Shown here piece by piece: positions 21,720 through 33,400 of a stretch of 64,000 bases of DNA. The position numbers were made by a program, and so were the translations under genes. The notes under the pieces are model-generated. The model did no database searches, was not told the DNA's origin, and worked only from the letters and a program-made list of their open reading frames with translations. This DNA comes from Rhizoclosmatium globosum (taxonomy: Eukaryota; Chytridiomycota; Chytridiomycetes; Chytridiales; Chytriomycetaceae). The DNA lies in contig MCGO01000169.1 in the NCBI GenBank assembly GCA_002104985.1, positions 18,284 to 82,283 on the forward strand, read 5' to 3'. Position 1 is the first letter of the stretch; each line of letters starts with the position of its first letter.

Positions 21720-22856
21720 TTAATTAATTAATTGTTTCCGTGAGTCATTCTTTAGTAGGCTGAACAACGTTTGGAAACTCGTAATGTTGTTGAGAGTTTC
21801 CTTTTGCTTTTCACTCAGAATCACGGTGCTGATGCCTTCCCAGGCAGAAATACGACCACCAGAACTTCTTTGCAGCTTGTTATTGCTGTCAATATGGCGA
21901 GTTTCTGTGAAGGATGCAGCTAAAGCACTGTCCTTCATTGTGGCCACAAAAGAGGCATGTTGTCCAATTACTGTTCCAAAGCACATTCCCGTAGCCACAA
22001 ATATTACCCATATAACAGTGCTACAGACAAGAGTGAGTATTTTGTCTTCCAGTGGTCGATTGTCCACTTTGGTACACCAATATCCGCCATAAAACTGACA
22101 ATAGCAGTAATAGTTGTTGGCACCAATGGCAATTGAAAGGTACGGAAGAGCCAGCGAAATTGGAGGCGCATAACCAACCAACTCAAAAGACTTTATCCCA
22201 CTCGTTTCCCGTCGCTGACAATACTTCTCAATGGCAAGAATCTGAACGAGTCCAACAAAGCCGCAAAAGACGATGAAAACGTTGTACCATCCCAATAAAA
22301 CCAGATTATTGCCGCCAAGACTCCAAAATAGGTTATGCAGAACGAATGGTGTCAAACTCAGGACACTGAAGCAATTCGCATTTGCTGCGTAAGCAAGGAA
22401 GGTAAGTAACGCGAGCCAATGATGGATTGCCATGACTGTGTACTTGCTGTGCATACTCGTTGTATCCAATTCAACCATATAGAAGATCGAGTGCGTCAAC
22501 AACATTAACCAAAACTGCCAAACTGTCCAGGGAGGAAGCCATCGCTTCTCACTAGTTATTAGAAATCTTGGCTGCTCGTCCAAAAGCCGCGAAGAAACTT
22601 CTGCTGATTGTAAGGCGCGAGAAGAAACCCACTGAGACGGAAGCCATCGTCGAAGGTAGATGCAATGCAGGAAAAGAATCCATATCTGAATACCCCAGAT
22701 ATAGTTGGCTTGAATATGCCAGTCAGTTGGAAACATGGAAGAACTTGACTGTTCCAGGATTCGGGCGGGAAGGACGGGTGAGAGAAGTGGCATTTTGTGA
22801 ATGATTCCAAATTTGATTGAAAATATGGTCAGAGGATATTGGCCATTTCCTCGCAT
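21720..22856 (-). CDS. Multipass membrane protein of unknown function
   Basis: Single frame of up to 378 aa. The true start may be the later ATG beginning MFPTDWHIQANYIWG, about 40 codons in. About seven hydrophobic segments are visible, for example WGIQIWILFLHCIYL, WQFWLMLLTHSIFYMV, IHHWLALLTFLAYAANA, LLGWYNVFIVFCGFVGLV, LPYLSIAIGA and VCSTVIWVIFVATGMC. The His-His pair in the third segment and the following layout weakly resemble TLC-domain proteins; I would not assign it on that. The C-terminal 90 residues are soluble, basic and Ser/Thr-rich. Confidence 0.65.
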   Translation of the reverse strand: MRGNGQYPLTIFSIKFGIIHKMPLLSPVLPARILEQSSSSMFPTDWHIQANYIWGIQIWILFLHCIYLRRWLPSQWVSSRALQSAEVSSRLLDEQPRFLITSEKRWLPPWTVWQFWLMLLTHSIFYMVELDTTSMHSKYTVMAIHHWLALLTFLAYAANANCFSVLSLTPFVLHNLFWSLGGNNLVLLGWYNVFIVFCGFVGLVQILAIEKYCQRRETSGIKSFELVGYAPPISLALPYLSIAIGANNYYCYCQFYGGYWCTKVDNRPLEDKILTLVCSTVIWVIFVATGMCFGTVIGQHASFVATMKDSALAASFTETRHIDSNNKLQRSSGGRISAWEGISTVILSEKQKETLNNITSFQTLFSLLKNDSRKQLIN

Positions 22857-22994
22857 CGTTTATTGAATTCAACGAAATAAACGCAAAAGTATATAAGGTA
22901 AACGGAGGGGAATCTGGATTGGCTTCAAAAGAAAGAACAAGTCTTTTCTTCCTACTGACAGCGAACGCCACGTGAAGGCTCCAAATATGTTCAC

Positions 22995-23086
22995 CAAGAG
23001 AAAGAGGGAGAGAAGAAATAAAGAGGAAGGAAAAGAAAATTAAGAGTGAGAGAGGGAGAGGAGAAGGGAGGAAGAGGGAAGGAGAC
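22995..23086 (+). repeat. Polypurine (GA-rich) tract
   Basis: About 90 bases consist almost entirely of A and G, with only a few pyrimidines (AAGAGAAAGAGGGAGAG style). It sits upstream of the multipass membrane gene and next to the candidate structured RNA. Such tracts can exclude nucleosomes or form triplex structures; function is not shown. Confidence 0.8.
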
Positions 23087-23274
23087 CACCAAACAACCAA
23101 CAACTCACCTCGACGCGTCTGGACTCCGGTCACACACAACAACACACACTCACCATAAAACAAACAGCTTTGCAAAGCACTCCGATAAGCTTCAACAACG
23201 GATTGGACATATCCGTGTTACAAACTTGCAAGCAAGCCGTAACTCCTAATTAAACGATGTGCGGGCCATTAAAT

Positions 23275-23589
23275 ACAGTGACGTGCGACACCCCCATCCA
23301 CAAAGACAGGGGCGAGATAGAACCCAGGACTCTGTCGATCAAAGGGCTTCTCTCTATTTTAACGCGCTGGGTCAGGTGAGTGGAAGCAAGACAGAGAAGT
23401 GCGGGTGTCACGAGAATAACCGGCTGCTTCGGGAAAGAGCAGTGCCCTCCGTTATCGCAGCCGGCTTCGATGCCCGTTAGCTTCACTGCCCAATCCAGGC
23501 ATCGCGGCAACCTGCTCACTGAGCCGGGTCGCCGTTAGCCCGAGCCTCGAGGCTGGTCCGACTTTACGTCAGCACTCGAGAATCACTGT
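23275..23589 (-). ncRNA. Candidate structured RNA, about 315 nt, unidentified
   Basis: A GC-rich island in AT-richer surroundings folds by eye into nested helices. The closing helix is ACAGTGA (23275-23281) with TCACTGT (23583-23589). GACACCC (23287-23293) pairs with GGGTGTC (23403-23409), CCGGCTGC (23420-23427) with GCAGCCGG (23457-23464), CGATGCC (23468-23474) with GGCATCG (23498-23504), and 23505-23512 with 23527-23534 around a GCTC/GAGC tip. In that last helix the non-Watson-Crick position is G-U if transcribed from the minus strand but A-C from the plus strand, favouring minus. Further pairs (23323-23327 with 23367-23371; 23330-23336 with 23390-23396) cross each other. No signature of RNase P, MRP, SRP or U snRNA was recognised with confidence. 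Confidence 0.45.
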
Positions 23590-23832
23590 TTGTTGTGTGT
23601 GGGGGTGAGTGTGTGAAGGGTGTGTGACTGGTGACGCGTCGAAGGGAGGAGACAATTGTCAGTGTTTGGGGTGAAGAAAAATCTTGACAGGAAGGAACAA
23701 CACGAAAAAAACAATGAAACACGCCGGTTCGGGGAAGCGAAAGAAATGGAGACATATTATTTTTAATGACAGAAGGTTGGTGTAAAACAAAAGGAACTTG
23801 TTTATTTGATATATCTAAATGGGGTCAATAAA

Positions 23833-26800
23833 TTACAAAGTGTGATTGGCAATCGCAGTTACAACTGCAGCATTTGCTGTACCAGTAGCATCAACCAAAG
23901 ACTTGAAAATACTCTCTGGTTGTTTTAACAAATTGCCAGGGCTGTCGTATTCAACCAGTTTACCTGCATCTAAAACCATGATGCGATCAAATGAGGCAAT
24001 GGTATTGATTCTATGGGCGATTGAAATAACAGTAGTTTCCTTGAAATGGGTGTGAATCGACGACTGAATAAGTAAATCAGCTGCTTGATCAACAGCAGAA
24101 CTTGCTTCATCCATAATGAGGATTTTAGGACGGTGGCAAATAGCGCTGGCAAGCATCATTAACTGACGTTGGCCGACAGAGAGGTTCTCTCCTCGTTCAG
24201 CAACTGGGGCATCCAACTTTTCAGTGAGTTCTGAAACGTAATCCTTCAAGCCTACAAACTCAAGCGCTTCCCAAATCTGCTGATCTGAAAATTTACCCTC
24301 AACGTCAATGTTACTGCGAATAGTTCCTGTGAAAAGTACTGGGTCTTGTGGAATAATTTGAAGTCTGCTGCGGAGAGCGTTGAGGCCAACTCTCGAAACG
24401 TCAACACCGTCAATCAAAACAGTTCCTTTGGTTGGCTCGACGATTCTGAACAACGCAGTCATCAGGGTGGATTTTCCTGAACCAGTTCGACCAACGACTC
24501 CAATCTTTTCGCTCCCTTTAATCTCAACTGAAAGATTCTTGATGACAGGATCAAACTTGGACGAATATTTGACTTCAAGATCCTTGATTGAAATGCGACC
24601 TTCTGTTGGCCATGTGCCTTCGACAGGATCAGAGTCCAAGTGGTCAGGTGCCTCACGTTCCAAGTCATTGCAGTAGAGATCCAAACGTTCAGCAGCGACA
24701 AAATCCGACTCCAAACGAGAGAAGGCAGTAATAGAGTTGAAAAACAAATCTCCCAAGCTTCCAACACCATTCAAGGCCAGACCAACAGTAAATGCGCTCA
24801 TGTGAGTACCAACAGCGAACAAGACAATGAAGAGGGTGATGGAACTCAAGCAAACTTGAAGACGGATGGAGAACCAGTTGTATACATTTTCAAGAGTCCA
24901 CTCAGGCATAACGACCTTGTCCATAAGCTCACGTTGATGGTGAATCGTGCGAGCACTAACTTGGAATGCTCTGATTGTAGAGCTTCCTCCGATACATTCA
25001 GAAATGTATGCGTTCAACGGGGAACGTTGAAGGGCTGCCAAACGACGGATTTCGCGTTGGTTGGATCGGTACATTTCGAGCAGGTAGTAATAGAGGAAGG
25101 ACAGGAAAAACACAAAGACTGGATAAGAATTAGTTTTGTATCATTCCATTGACGATTAACTTACTAAGAGTGTAAAGCGTCGAGTATATGACTGCTGCAA
25201 GGTTTGAAGATCCAAGTGCCAAAAGTACGAAGAAGTTGACCATATTGTTCCAAATTTGTAAGTCTAGCGTTTCCATATCTTTGGTCATTCTGTTGAAAAT
25301 GGGCATTGGTATAATGGTCTCATTGATATCAAGATCAAGCACTCACCTATTGATAATTCTGCCCAAGGGCTGAGAGTCAAAGAAGGACATAGGCGCACGG
25401 AAAAGACCGGCTACAGCTTTGGCATGGTATGCTTTAGATGTACGATAAGCAGTAAACTCGATGATTCCAACCATAAATGCTGTTGTGGTTGATTGAGATT
25501 CAATTCAAGCGACTAATTTGAGCTTACCTCCAAATACAAAAGTAGCAGCAACAAATATGGTGTAGACGGTGATGTAATCAGAAGGATGAAGGCCCCAACG
25601 TGTTGTTTGACCATAACTATCGTCTGACCAAAAAGTCAACCAAAGATTCTGCATGAAACTTAACGCTCCATACAACAAAGACGCCAAAATGATAATGTAC
25701 AGCATGTAGAAGCCACCGCTTTCCTTGAAATAGTTTGCAACATATTTCTTTCCAACTGCACCTGTTTGGCGATCTTCCTCCTTCAAAAGACCCTCCGATT
25801 CACCTATTACACCATCAGCTTTCTTTTCAGTCTTGATTACAGTCTTTGTTTTCTTGACTTTTGTTGATTCATCTTCAAGCGCATGGTTCTTGAGCATTTC
25901 TTTGAGGAGGCCAGTTTCGGGTCCGTTAATGGCAAGTTGCTCAAAGCTTCCCTGTTCGACAATCACGCCCTTGTCCAAAACAATAATGTGGTCGACATGG
26001 GGTAGAACGTGGAGTTGGTGGGTTACCAAAACGCGAGTTTTGCCATCAAGGGACTTTTTGATAAGCTCGTCAAAGACGTGTTTGCCGACGTGAGCGTCGA
26101 GAGCAGCTAAGGGGTCATCAAGGAGGTAGATATCAGCATCACTGTACACGGCGCGGGCTATAGCGAGGTATGATAATAAGCAAAAACGTTAAATTGAAAG
26201 GCAAACAATTACCAAGTGAAACACGAGCTTTCTGACCACCCGAGAGTGCGATACCTTTCTCACCGATCTCGGTATCCAATCCATGTTGGAACTGCTGGAT
26301 GTCAACAGCTAATCCGCAAGAATGAATGACATCGTCCAATCGTGATTGGTTCAGCTCGCGACCAAACAGAATGTTACTACGAACATCCATTGACATGAGC
26401 CAAGTCTGTTGTTGACAGAGCGCAACGGATCCGTAGACAGAAACTTTCCCCTCAAGACACGTCATTTCACCAGTAAGAGCAGAGAGCAAACTCGACTTCC
26501 CAGAGCCTGATAAAATAGGTCAGGAAGGGAATGCGAAAATAAGGATGAACTTACCAACAGTTCCAACAATGGCAGTTAACTTTCCAGCAGCAATCGAAAG
26601 ATCCAGATTCTTGAACAGAGGCAAAATCTCGACGGGGGTCGGCGCGTCAACTTGCTTCTTCCCACCCTTCTTTGCTTTCTTATCTACCATCTTTTCTTCT
26701 TGTTTCTGGGCCTTTTCCTTTTCCTTTTCCTTTTCCTTCTCATCCTCGCCTTCCTTCTTGACCGCTTCCCAACGGAATGTTCCGTTCACAATACTAATTG

Positions 26801-28188
26801 CTTCTCCCTTTGTAGAATCACTCGGAGGAAGAGTGACAAACTCAGATTCATCAGCCAACATGAACTTGCGGATACGGTTCCATGACACAAGAGCCGATGA
26901 AATTCCAGCGACAATCATGGGGAGTGCTTCCATGGGCTCGAAAATGTTGAAGAAGTATGTTGTGGCTGGAAACAAGACGGCTGGATCCAGCACAGAAACA
27001 CGTGAAGCTAATATAAATAGCAATCAGTCAAAGAAATATCTAATAAGCTTGAGCACTTTACCATAAACCATAAAAGTTCCGATCATCATTCCATATGGCA
27101 CAACCAAAACCATAAACACGAACCCAAACAACCCAACCAGCATTCCAAACACAGCCTTCAACTGCGTTTGGCGCACATCACTCAACACTTTGGTGAAATA
27201 GCTCTCTTGGCCTCGCATCTTAATCATTTTCATGCCTTCAAGAATCTCGCGAAGGCGAGCAAGACGAACGTCTCCTGACTTCATGTATTTCTCTTGCGAT
27301 GTGATGATCAAAAACATGAGGCCTGGCGCGATGAGAAGAAAAACACCAGCAACGATTCCCACTGGATACAAGCCGGAACCAAACAGAGTAGACAAGTAGT
27401 AGAACGAGAAGGCTAGTTGGAAAGGAACAAGAAGGATTTGATGTGAGGAGCGAACGGCTTCTGCGAGAGCTGGGACATCAACGTTGACCATTTGGAGGAT
27501 TCGTCCCTTCGTGAATTCAGCAGCACTTGCATTTGAGAGTTTGAGAGATTTGGCATAGATAGCAGTCATGATTGTGCTTCGGATGCTGATAAAAGCGTTA
27601 AAAGATGCTTACTTAAGCAATTTAATCAAAAAAACTCAACTTGTAACGCATCTTTCGGAACATTTGCATCACGGCCTGTTGGAAAACCAGCGACAAGAAA
27701 GACATCATAAAGTAAAAGATGGCAAGTCCATATGGGTCTTTGATGAAAAAACCCGAGTCGCCTGAAGCAAGGTAATTGATGATGGCCGCCATCACTGCTG
27801 GTTGTGTTGTACGCAAGACAGTTGCGGTTGCGTCAAGAAACACGGAGAAAACGTAAGGCAACCAAACAGCACGCCAAATGTCGCCAAAATAACTTGGAGG
27901 CTTTTTAAAGGCAGACTTGTCTTTGAGGTACACTTTGAGTTTTGCATAGAAGGGATCCATGATGTGAGCGACTGCATCTGACTTGGACTTTTCGGGTATC
28001 AGTGGCAGATCTGTGAACTGCAGGGGACGCTTGTATCCAACCCAAACCATCTTGGAAAGCCAAGATAGAGTGATGAAGGAGAAGGGGTCAGTTGCCTCGC
28101 CAACAACAGGCGGAGCACTGTATTTTGACAGTTGTTGTTCAACATCGATTGATAGGTCTTGAGCCGATGACTTTGATTTGGTAGACAT
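23833..28188 (-). CDS. ABC transporter, ABCC (MRP) subfamily, full-length without TMD0
   Basis: ATP-driven exporter, presumably of organic anions or conjugates at the vacuolar or plasma membrane. Eight exons: 28188-27641, 27585-27062, 27007-26555, 26506-26213, 26157-25528, 25479-25347, 25289-25165 and 25118-23833, giving 1330 aa with every phase consistent. The layout is TMD1-NBD1-TMD2-NBD2. NBD1 has Walker A GTVGSGKSS (split by intron 3), signature LSGGQKARVSL and Walker B IYLLDDP, with Asp in place of the catalytic Glu as is usual in ABCC NBD1. NBD2 has GRTGSGKST, LSVGQRQL and ILIMDEASSAVD. TMD2 carries SFFDSQPLGRIINR. A Lys/Glu-rich insertion lies before NBD1 Walker A. The lack of TMD0 resembles the short MRP4/5 type. 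The first intron uses a GTTGAG donor. Confidence 0.96.
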
Positions 28189-29223
28189 ACTTTGGAGGAT
28201 TCAATTTGTGTTGTGATTGTGGCGGTGGTCGTCTTTTTGAATGCGTCAAGTTGGGCTTGTGGCCCATGAAGGATTTCCACCCACGATTTTGGGATTCGTA
28301 AGCAATGGATCTTGATCTTTGAAATCTTATTAAACGTCGCCTCGTTTTTTCTTCAAGCGATGACGGAAGAGTAGCATGATCGAAGATATGATCAAAGAGG
28401 CATCTTCACGAAGGCACTTTGTGGAGGACAACGACGAAACTAGTGTCAGAACATGACAGCGATAATATGTTCAATAAGATGTTGAGAGAACGAAATAATG
28501 AATGGAACAGCTTTCTTCTTGAAACAAGGACAGGTCAAAGATTGTGACCACGGTCCGCACCCCCTTCCATCCTGTCATAAGCCATCGCTCAGTTCCCGCA
28601 CACACAAATATACGTTCTATAAAAGAAAGCTTATCAGACAGTCAGAGTTTCAACATCACAATTTCTGGTCATTTCACTTATAAAGGAAGTGTTGTTGATT
28701 GATTATCGTTGAGGCTTGCGTGCTATACGCATGCCAAGAAACGAATTTGGAAGATCTGCCAAGAAATTTAAGATAAGTAGCAGTGGCGTCGATTTAAATA
28801 GAGAAACCCTTTTGAAACCCGTAAAAACCACCGACTTGATCTCTTTCATTTCCGTCCTCTCACGTAGGTTTGGTTCCAGCCTCATCTCGTCATATTGGAT
28901 CTTACGTTTTTTTTACACGAAGAGGGTCCTGGAAAATTGGTCCCTCTCTGCCGTTCTGCCACCGCTTTTTCTCCCGAACCACCCAAGAGAATCCTATGGA
29001 ATTTGGCGCATGCATAAGCAAGTATATTTTATGATGAATTACCAAGCGACATCTCAATTGGGCAAATCCTCAGCAAGCAGCAGTGCCCCCACCAATCACC
29101 CACTTCCAATGATACTTAACCACTTGAACTGCTCTAACCTTCTTATAATCTTCTTTGTCAATATGTCTCAAAACCACATGTCCCGTCTGATGTTTGATGC
29201 GGATCCATCTCTCATGTACACAA
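28189..29223. other. Intergenic region between ABC transporter and LTR element
   Basis: No supported gene. A plus-strand frame covers 28716-29228, but its composition and lack of motifs do not persuade me. At 29163 an ATG opens a short frame that would continue in frame beyond the LTR element if the insertion and one target duplicate were removed, ending at 38132 (45 codons). The ABC transporter promoter must lie in the part nearest 28189. Confidence 0.4.
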
Positions 29224-30224
29224 TGTGACAGGCCTCTCCGCTGGCTATGTCCTGAATCCCCGCTCCGGTCCTAGGGTTCTGGTAATAGGCCTTTGGTAAA
29301 TGCCTGCAAAAGTCCTTGCTGACTCCGAAAATGGTCCCTTGATAGGTTCGGAGGTTGAGGAACAGTATCCTTAAGGTCTAAGCTTAAGGTGGTTTAGAAA
29401 CAAAATCAAGAACAACAAAACTAAACAACAACAGGGAAGGAAAGGGATAATAATAATGACAAAAAGGAATAAACGAACATAAAATAAATTCCACATCTCG
29501 CTCGCACCTGGCCTTCATGCCTTACTACAACTACTACGAGAGTCTGCACCACACCACTCCCGGGTCCTCAATAAGATATAAGTATTATGTGTTTCGCTAT
29601 AAGCTCTGTTTCCAGTGCCTAAGTATACTACGCATACCGACGGAATAATAATAGCCTAATAGAGGGCAATTGACTATCCGCAGTAGGTTCTGCCGCCAGT
29701 TGAGATTCCAATACTACCTTCCACGGTCCTACCCTGCCTGAAGTACTCGCTCAACGCACCCCAACCTACTCGCCGTCTCCAGGCTCCACACATAATCACG
29801 AAAGGCCTCGCTCGCCCCTTTGGTCTGCTCTCGCTCACTTTCGCTCTATACTTATCTACAACGCTATAGCTAGATCCCTTTTCTTGGTTTGTTTATCGTT
29901 GCGGCTCAGGACTCGTCGCGCCCACTTCTTCAGCTCGTCGCCGTCGATGTCCTTTTACAACGCGTCCTCCGCCCTCCCAGGGTAACTGGTGTCCACGGTG
30001 CCTACCCCGTTGTGGATCCCGAACTGGTCTCGCGTTATTAGAACGCGCTGCTGCCGTCACAGACTGGTGACTTTCAACTTATCAGCAACTTTTATTCCAT
30101 TGTTCACTTGTCGCTCCCCAACAATCAAACAATAATCCAAAAATCCAGACCTAAAATAATAAATAAAGAAAACCCTCCCAATAGTAAGTACAACTCTCAA
30201 CCCCATGTCGATTTGTACTCGACA
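29224..30224 (-). repeat. LTR, 3' copy in element orientation
   Basis: 1001-bp direct repeat starting TGTGACAGGCCTCTCCGC and ending ATTTGTACTCGACA. No difference from the copy at 37051-38051 was seen by eye. No coding frame of note. Confidence 0.95.
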
Positions 30225-30460
30225 GTTGGCCCCTGAAACAATCTGTATCCGCCCCTTGGATACATCCCACAGGTAACCCCTATCAGGAAGATAATCATAC
30301 CCTCCAATCCCTAAAACTCCAAAACAAATCCCAAAAAAACTCCTAACTTGGCGCCAAAACCCTTCTCAGGCAAAAGACTCCAAGCCACAGAAAAACTAAA
30401 TAATCAACCAATAAACCAATCCTCCTATACTCCCCAAAAAACTCCAACCAACTTCTCCTC

Positions 30461-33400
30461 TTAGGTCTGCCTTGCAGCCCTCTTGTCAGCTAACCTCCCT
30501 GACGTTCTTGTTCCCTCCTGAGGAACTCTTGGTTCAATTGCTTTATTCCTCCTCTTCTCCTTCACTTTACCTCCTCCCACTGCAACATTAACCTTTGCTG
30601 GCAGTATGACTGCAACATCCTCCAGGTCGACAGCTGGTGGCAATAAAGGGTCATCCCTATAATAAGCATCCACATGGCGCTTAAAACTCTTATAAATAGG
30701 TCCTCCGTCAGCCTTTTGTTTCTCCCAAAAGACACGACGGGTTTCAGCAGATAGGGTGTCATCATTATACTCCCTATTCTGGTTAGCCTTCTGGCCTTTG
30801 AACTTGACCAGGTAATAGAACATTCCATTCCTCCTTGTAACACTTACAACCTTCTCTATTTCATATAGAGGGTCTGTTCTGTCTTCAGGGACAAAAGTGG
30901 GATCCATCTTTTCTCTAAGTGCAATACTCTTTGTTATGAGGGGCTTATGGACATTAACAGGTCTCCTAGTCAGGATGATTGAGTGCTTCTTCCACTCAGC
31001 AAGCTCCTCCTCAAAGGTTTTGCCATAGAGCTCCTCAATGTCCTCCATTGCGTCAACAAAAGTTTCTTCAGTGACATTGAGTCCTCTAATAAACTCTTTA
31101 TCCTTGTTCATGCGCTCTTTCCAGAGGCGTGTCTTTTCTTGCAAACGTGTTTGCTTTTTACTTAAGGCTTTGTGAAGCTTTATTTCTTCTTTAGGTTCAT
31201 TAATAGGTTGAGCCCTTCTCTCAATTATGTCATCTGCCATTTTATCAACATTAGCCATCAATCGGCGAAAGTCTCGGTGTGTTCGCACAGGTTTCTGCTT
31301 GATTGATTTCAAAAAGGTATTTAAGTTACTGCGATCTTTGAACATATCGCGATTCATCTTTATAGGATCCACCGGATCAATAAAGAATTGATCTAAGTCA
31401 TATCCCTCATACACATCAAGTAACTCTGCGTCATAATAGACATCAAGGTTTTCATCATCCATGTCAGAATCACTATTATCCAATGGTGTTTCAATTGAAT
31501 CAAATTCATCAACTAAGACTGGGGAGACCTGTAGATGGTTCTCCTTATCAGAGTATGGTTTCCCTGTCTCCAAACAGTGTAGGAATGATTCGTTATCTAC
31601 TGGATTGTGCAATCCAGCCATCATTGCAAAGTGGATCAAGGTATCTTGATCGTTCTCATCAATTGTGGAAGGGACATCCAGTATGGGTGTATTGGCACTT
31701 AACAAGACTTCAGCCAAAGGAAACCCTGCATGGAGCTTGATCTTTTCAGATCCTACATAAGTTACTTCCAACGGCACTTCACCGTTAGCAATATCTTCTG
31801 TGGTGTATACAGTTCTTGCAACAAGAATACCTTTTTCTGGTAATCCCGAAAGAGTTTGTGCGATACAATTTTCAAAGACTTTACTCTTTGGTATAAGTCG
31901 GTCAGTTTTGACTTTGACTCTATATCTCATAGATGGTACTAAGGTCATAGTTTTAGTAACACTCAAACGTGCATTCTCACTAGGTGTATATGTGGCAAAG
32001 TACTTTAAGGGGACACTAAGCCGTTTACCACTCTTCAGTGGGGGACCATAGAAGAGTCTATCAATTGAGAAACAGATGTCCATGTTGAACTGTTTACATT
32101 GAGGTGTTCCTAAAATAACATCTCGAGGAAGTCCTGGAACTACAGAAAACTTCACAGTTTTCGCAATTGCTTTGCTTCCTCCCAGGTACACTTTAATATA
32201 GCAGTAGCCAACTATTGTCATTGATCCAGCAACTCCTCTTGTCTGGTGCAATGTGGTGTATTTGAATAACACAGGTTGATCCTTCATGCTTTCATAAAAA
32301 GCAAGGGAAATAGAGGAATGGTTGGCTCCAGTGTCTACTAAAGTATCCTCAACATAGATACTTCCAATGTAAGTGCTAATTGTAGCCACTTTATAGATTC
32401 GACTATCACCATCCTCATCTTCAGTGGTATATGTGAAGAGGGGTCTGTATCGTCTGTAATCACAGCCGGGATTATTACAGAGCTCTGCTTGAGCAAAGGA
32501 GTCATCTTCAAAGAGGCCAGTAACTACTTCATCGAAGCTGACCTTCGGTGTTACTTTCTTTATAGGGTTAAATTTTACCACTTGAGGTATTTTTCGAGTG
32601 AAATACGCTGGACCCTCTCCACTTCTGTGGTTTGGTTCAGAACGGTCCTCACGTACTGTTGATTCAGGTACAGCTGACCAGCGGTGCCTGTGTTCCAAGT
32701 TTCCAATTTGAAAGGTGAATGCCTGTGACGCAGGGTCAACAGTCTCCATTGAGGACAGTTCTGTGCTATACGTAGGTATTTGGTACAATGGAGTTTCGAT
32801 TAAAACATTGTTTTTATTAAACTCCAACTCAATAGATGATACTGAAGGTGTCAGGACACTCAAAACTTCAACAAAAGGTAAAGATTCTGGGAAATTTGGA
32901 ATAATATTAGGCGTAAAAATAGGAACAGGAAACAAGTCTGTAGTAGAGTCCGACGCTTCATTGACCTGTAGGACTTCATGATTAGAAGAATTAATGCAGG
33001 TATTTGTTTCATTACCACTCTTCTCGCGCATCATCTCACGAAATCTTTCAGCCAATGGGCAGTCAGCATGACCATGGCCATATTCATGACACAAACTACA
33101 CTTGAATCCTTTCATGTCTCCACGCAACGCAGTTTTGAAGCGAGTCCGATCGGCGGCAGTCATGTTGTGGGTTTCTTTGGAGAGTTGAGCACTAACCAAA
33201 CGATCCCATTCCTCCAACGGCATGTCAACATCAGAAAGTAAGGTAGCTCGTTCTTTCTTGGGATCCACATTAAACTGTCGGTTTGATGGTTTCCGTTCGC
33301 GCTCAACCTCTCGTTCGCGACTTTGTTCGCGTGCTTGAAACCTGGACGTTCGCTCGACAAGGGTAGCTACGTCAGATGCAACACTGCGAACAGTATTCTC

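Noticed and set aside
23366..23396. SRP helix 8-like phrase (CAGG ... AAGCA) on the plus strand of the candidate RNA
   Set aside because: The apical GNRA-type loop and flanking symmetric loop do not fit, and helix evidence favours the minus strand.
28716..29228. 170-codon plus-strand frame before the LTR
   Set aside because: Composition is irregular, no motif or splice support, and its end runs into the LTR.
30225..30260. Possible primer-binding site starting TGGCCCCTGAAAC beside the left LTR
   Set aside because: The genes read on the minus strand, so the primer site should lie beside the right LTR; this match is on the wrong side unless the element is transcribed oppositely.
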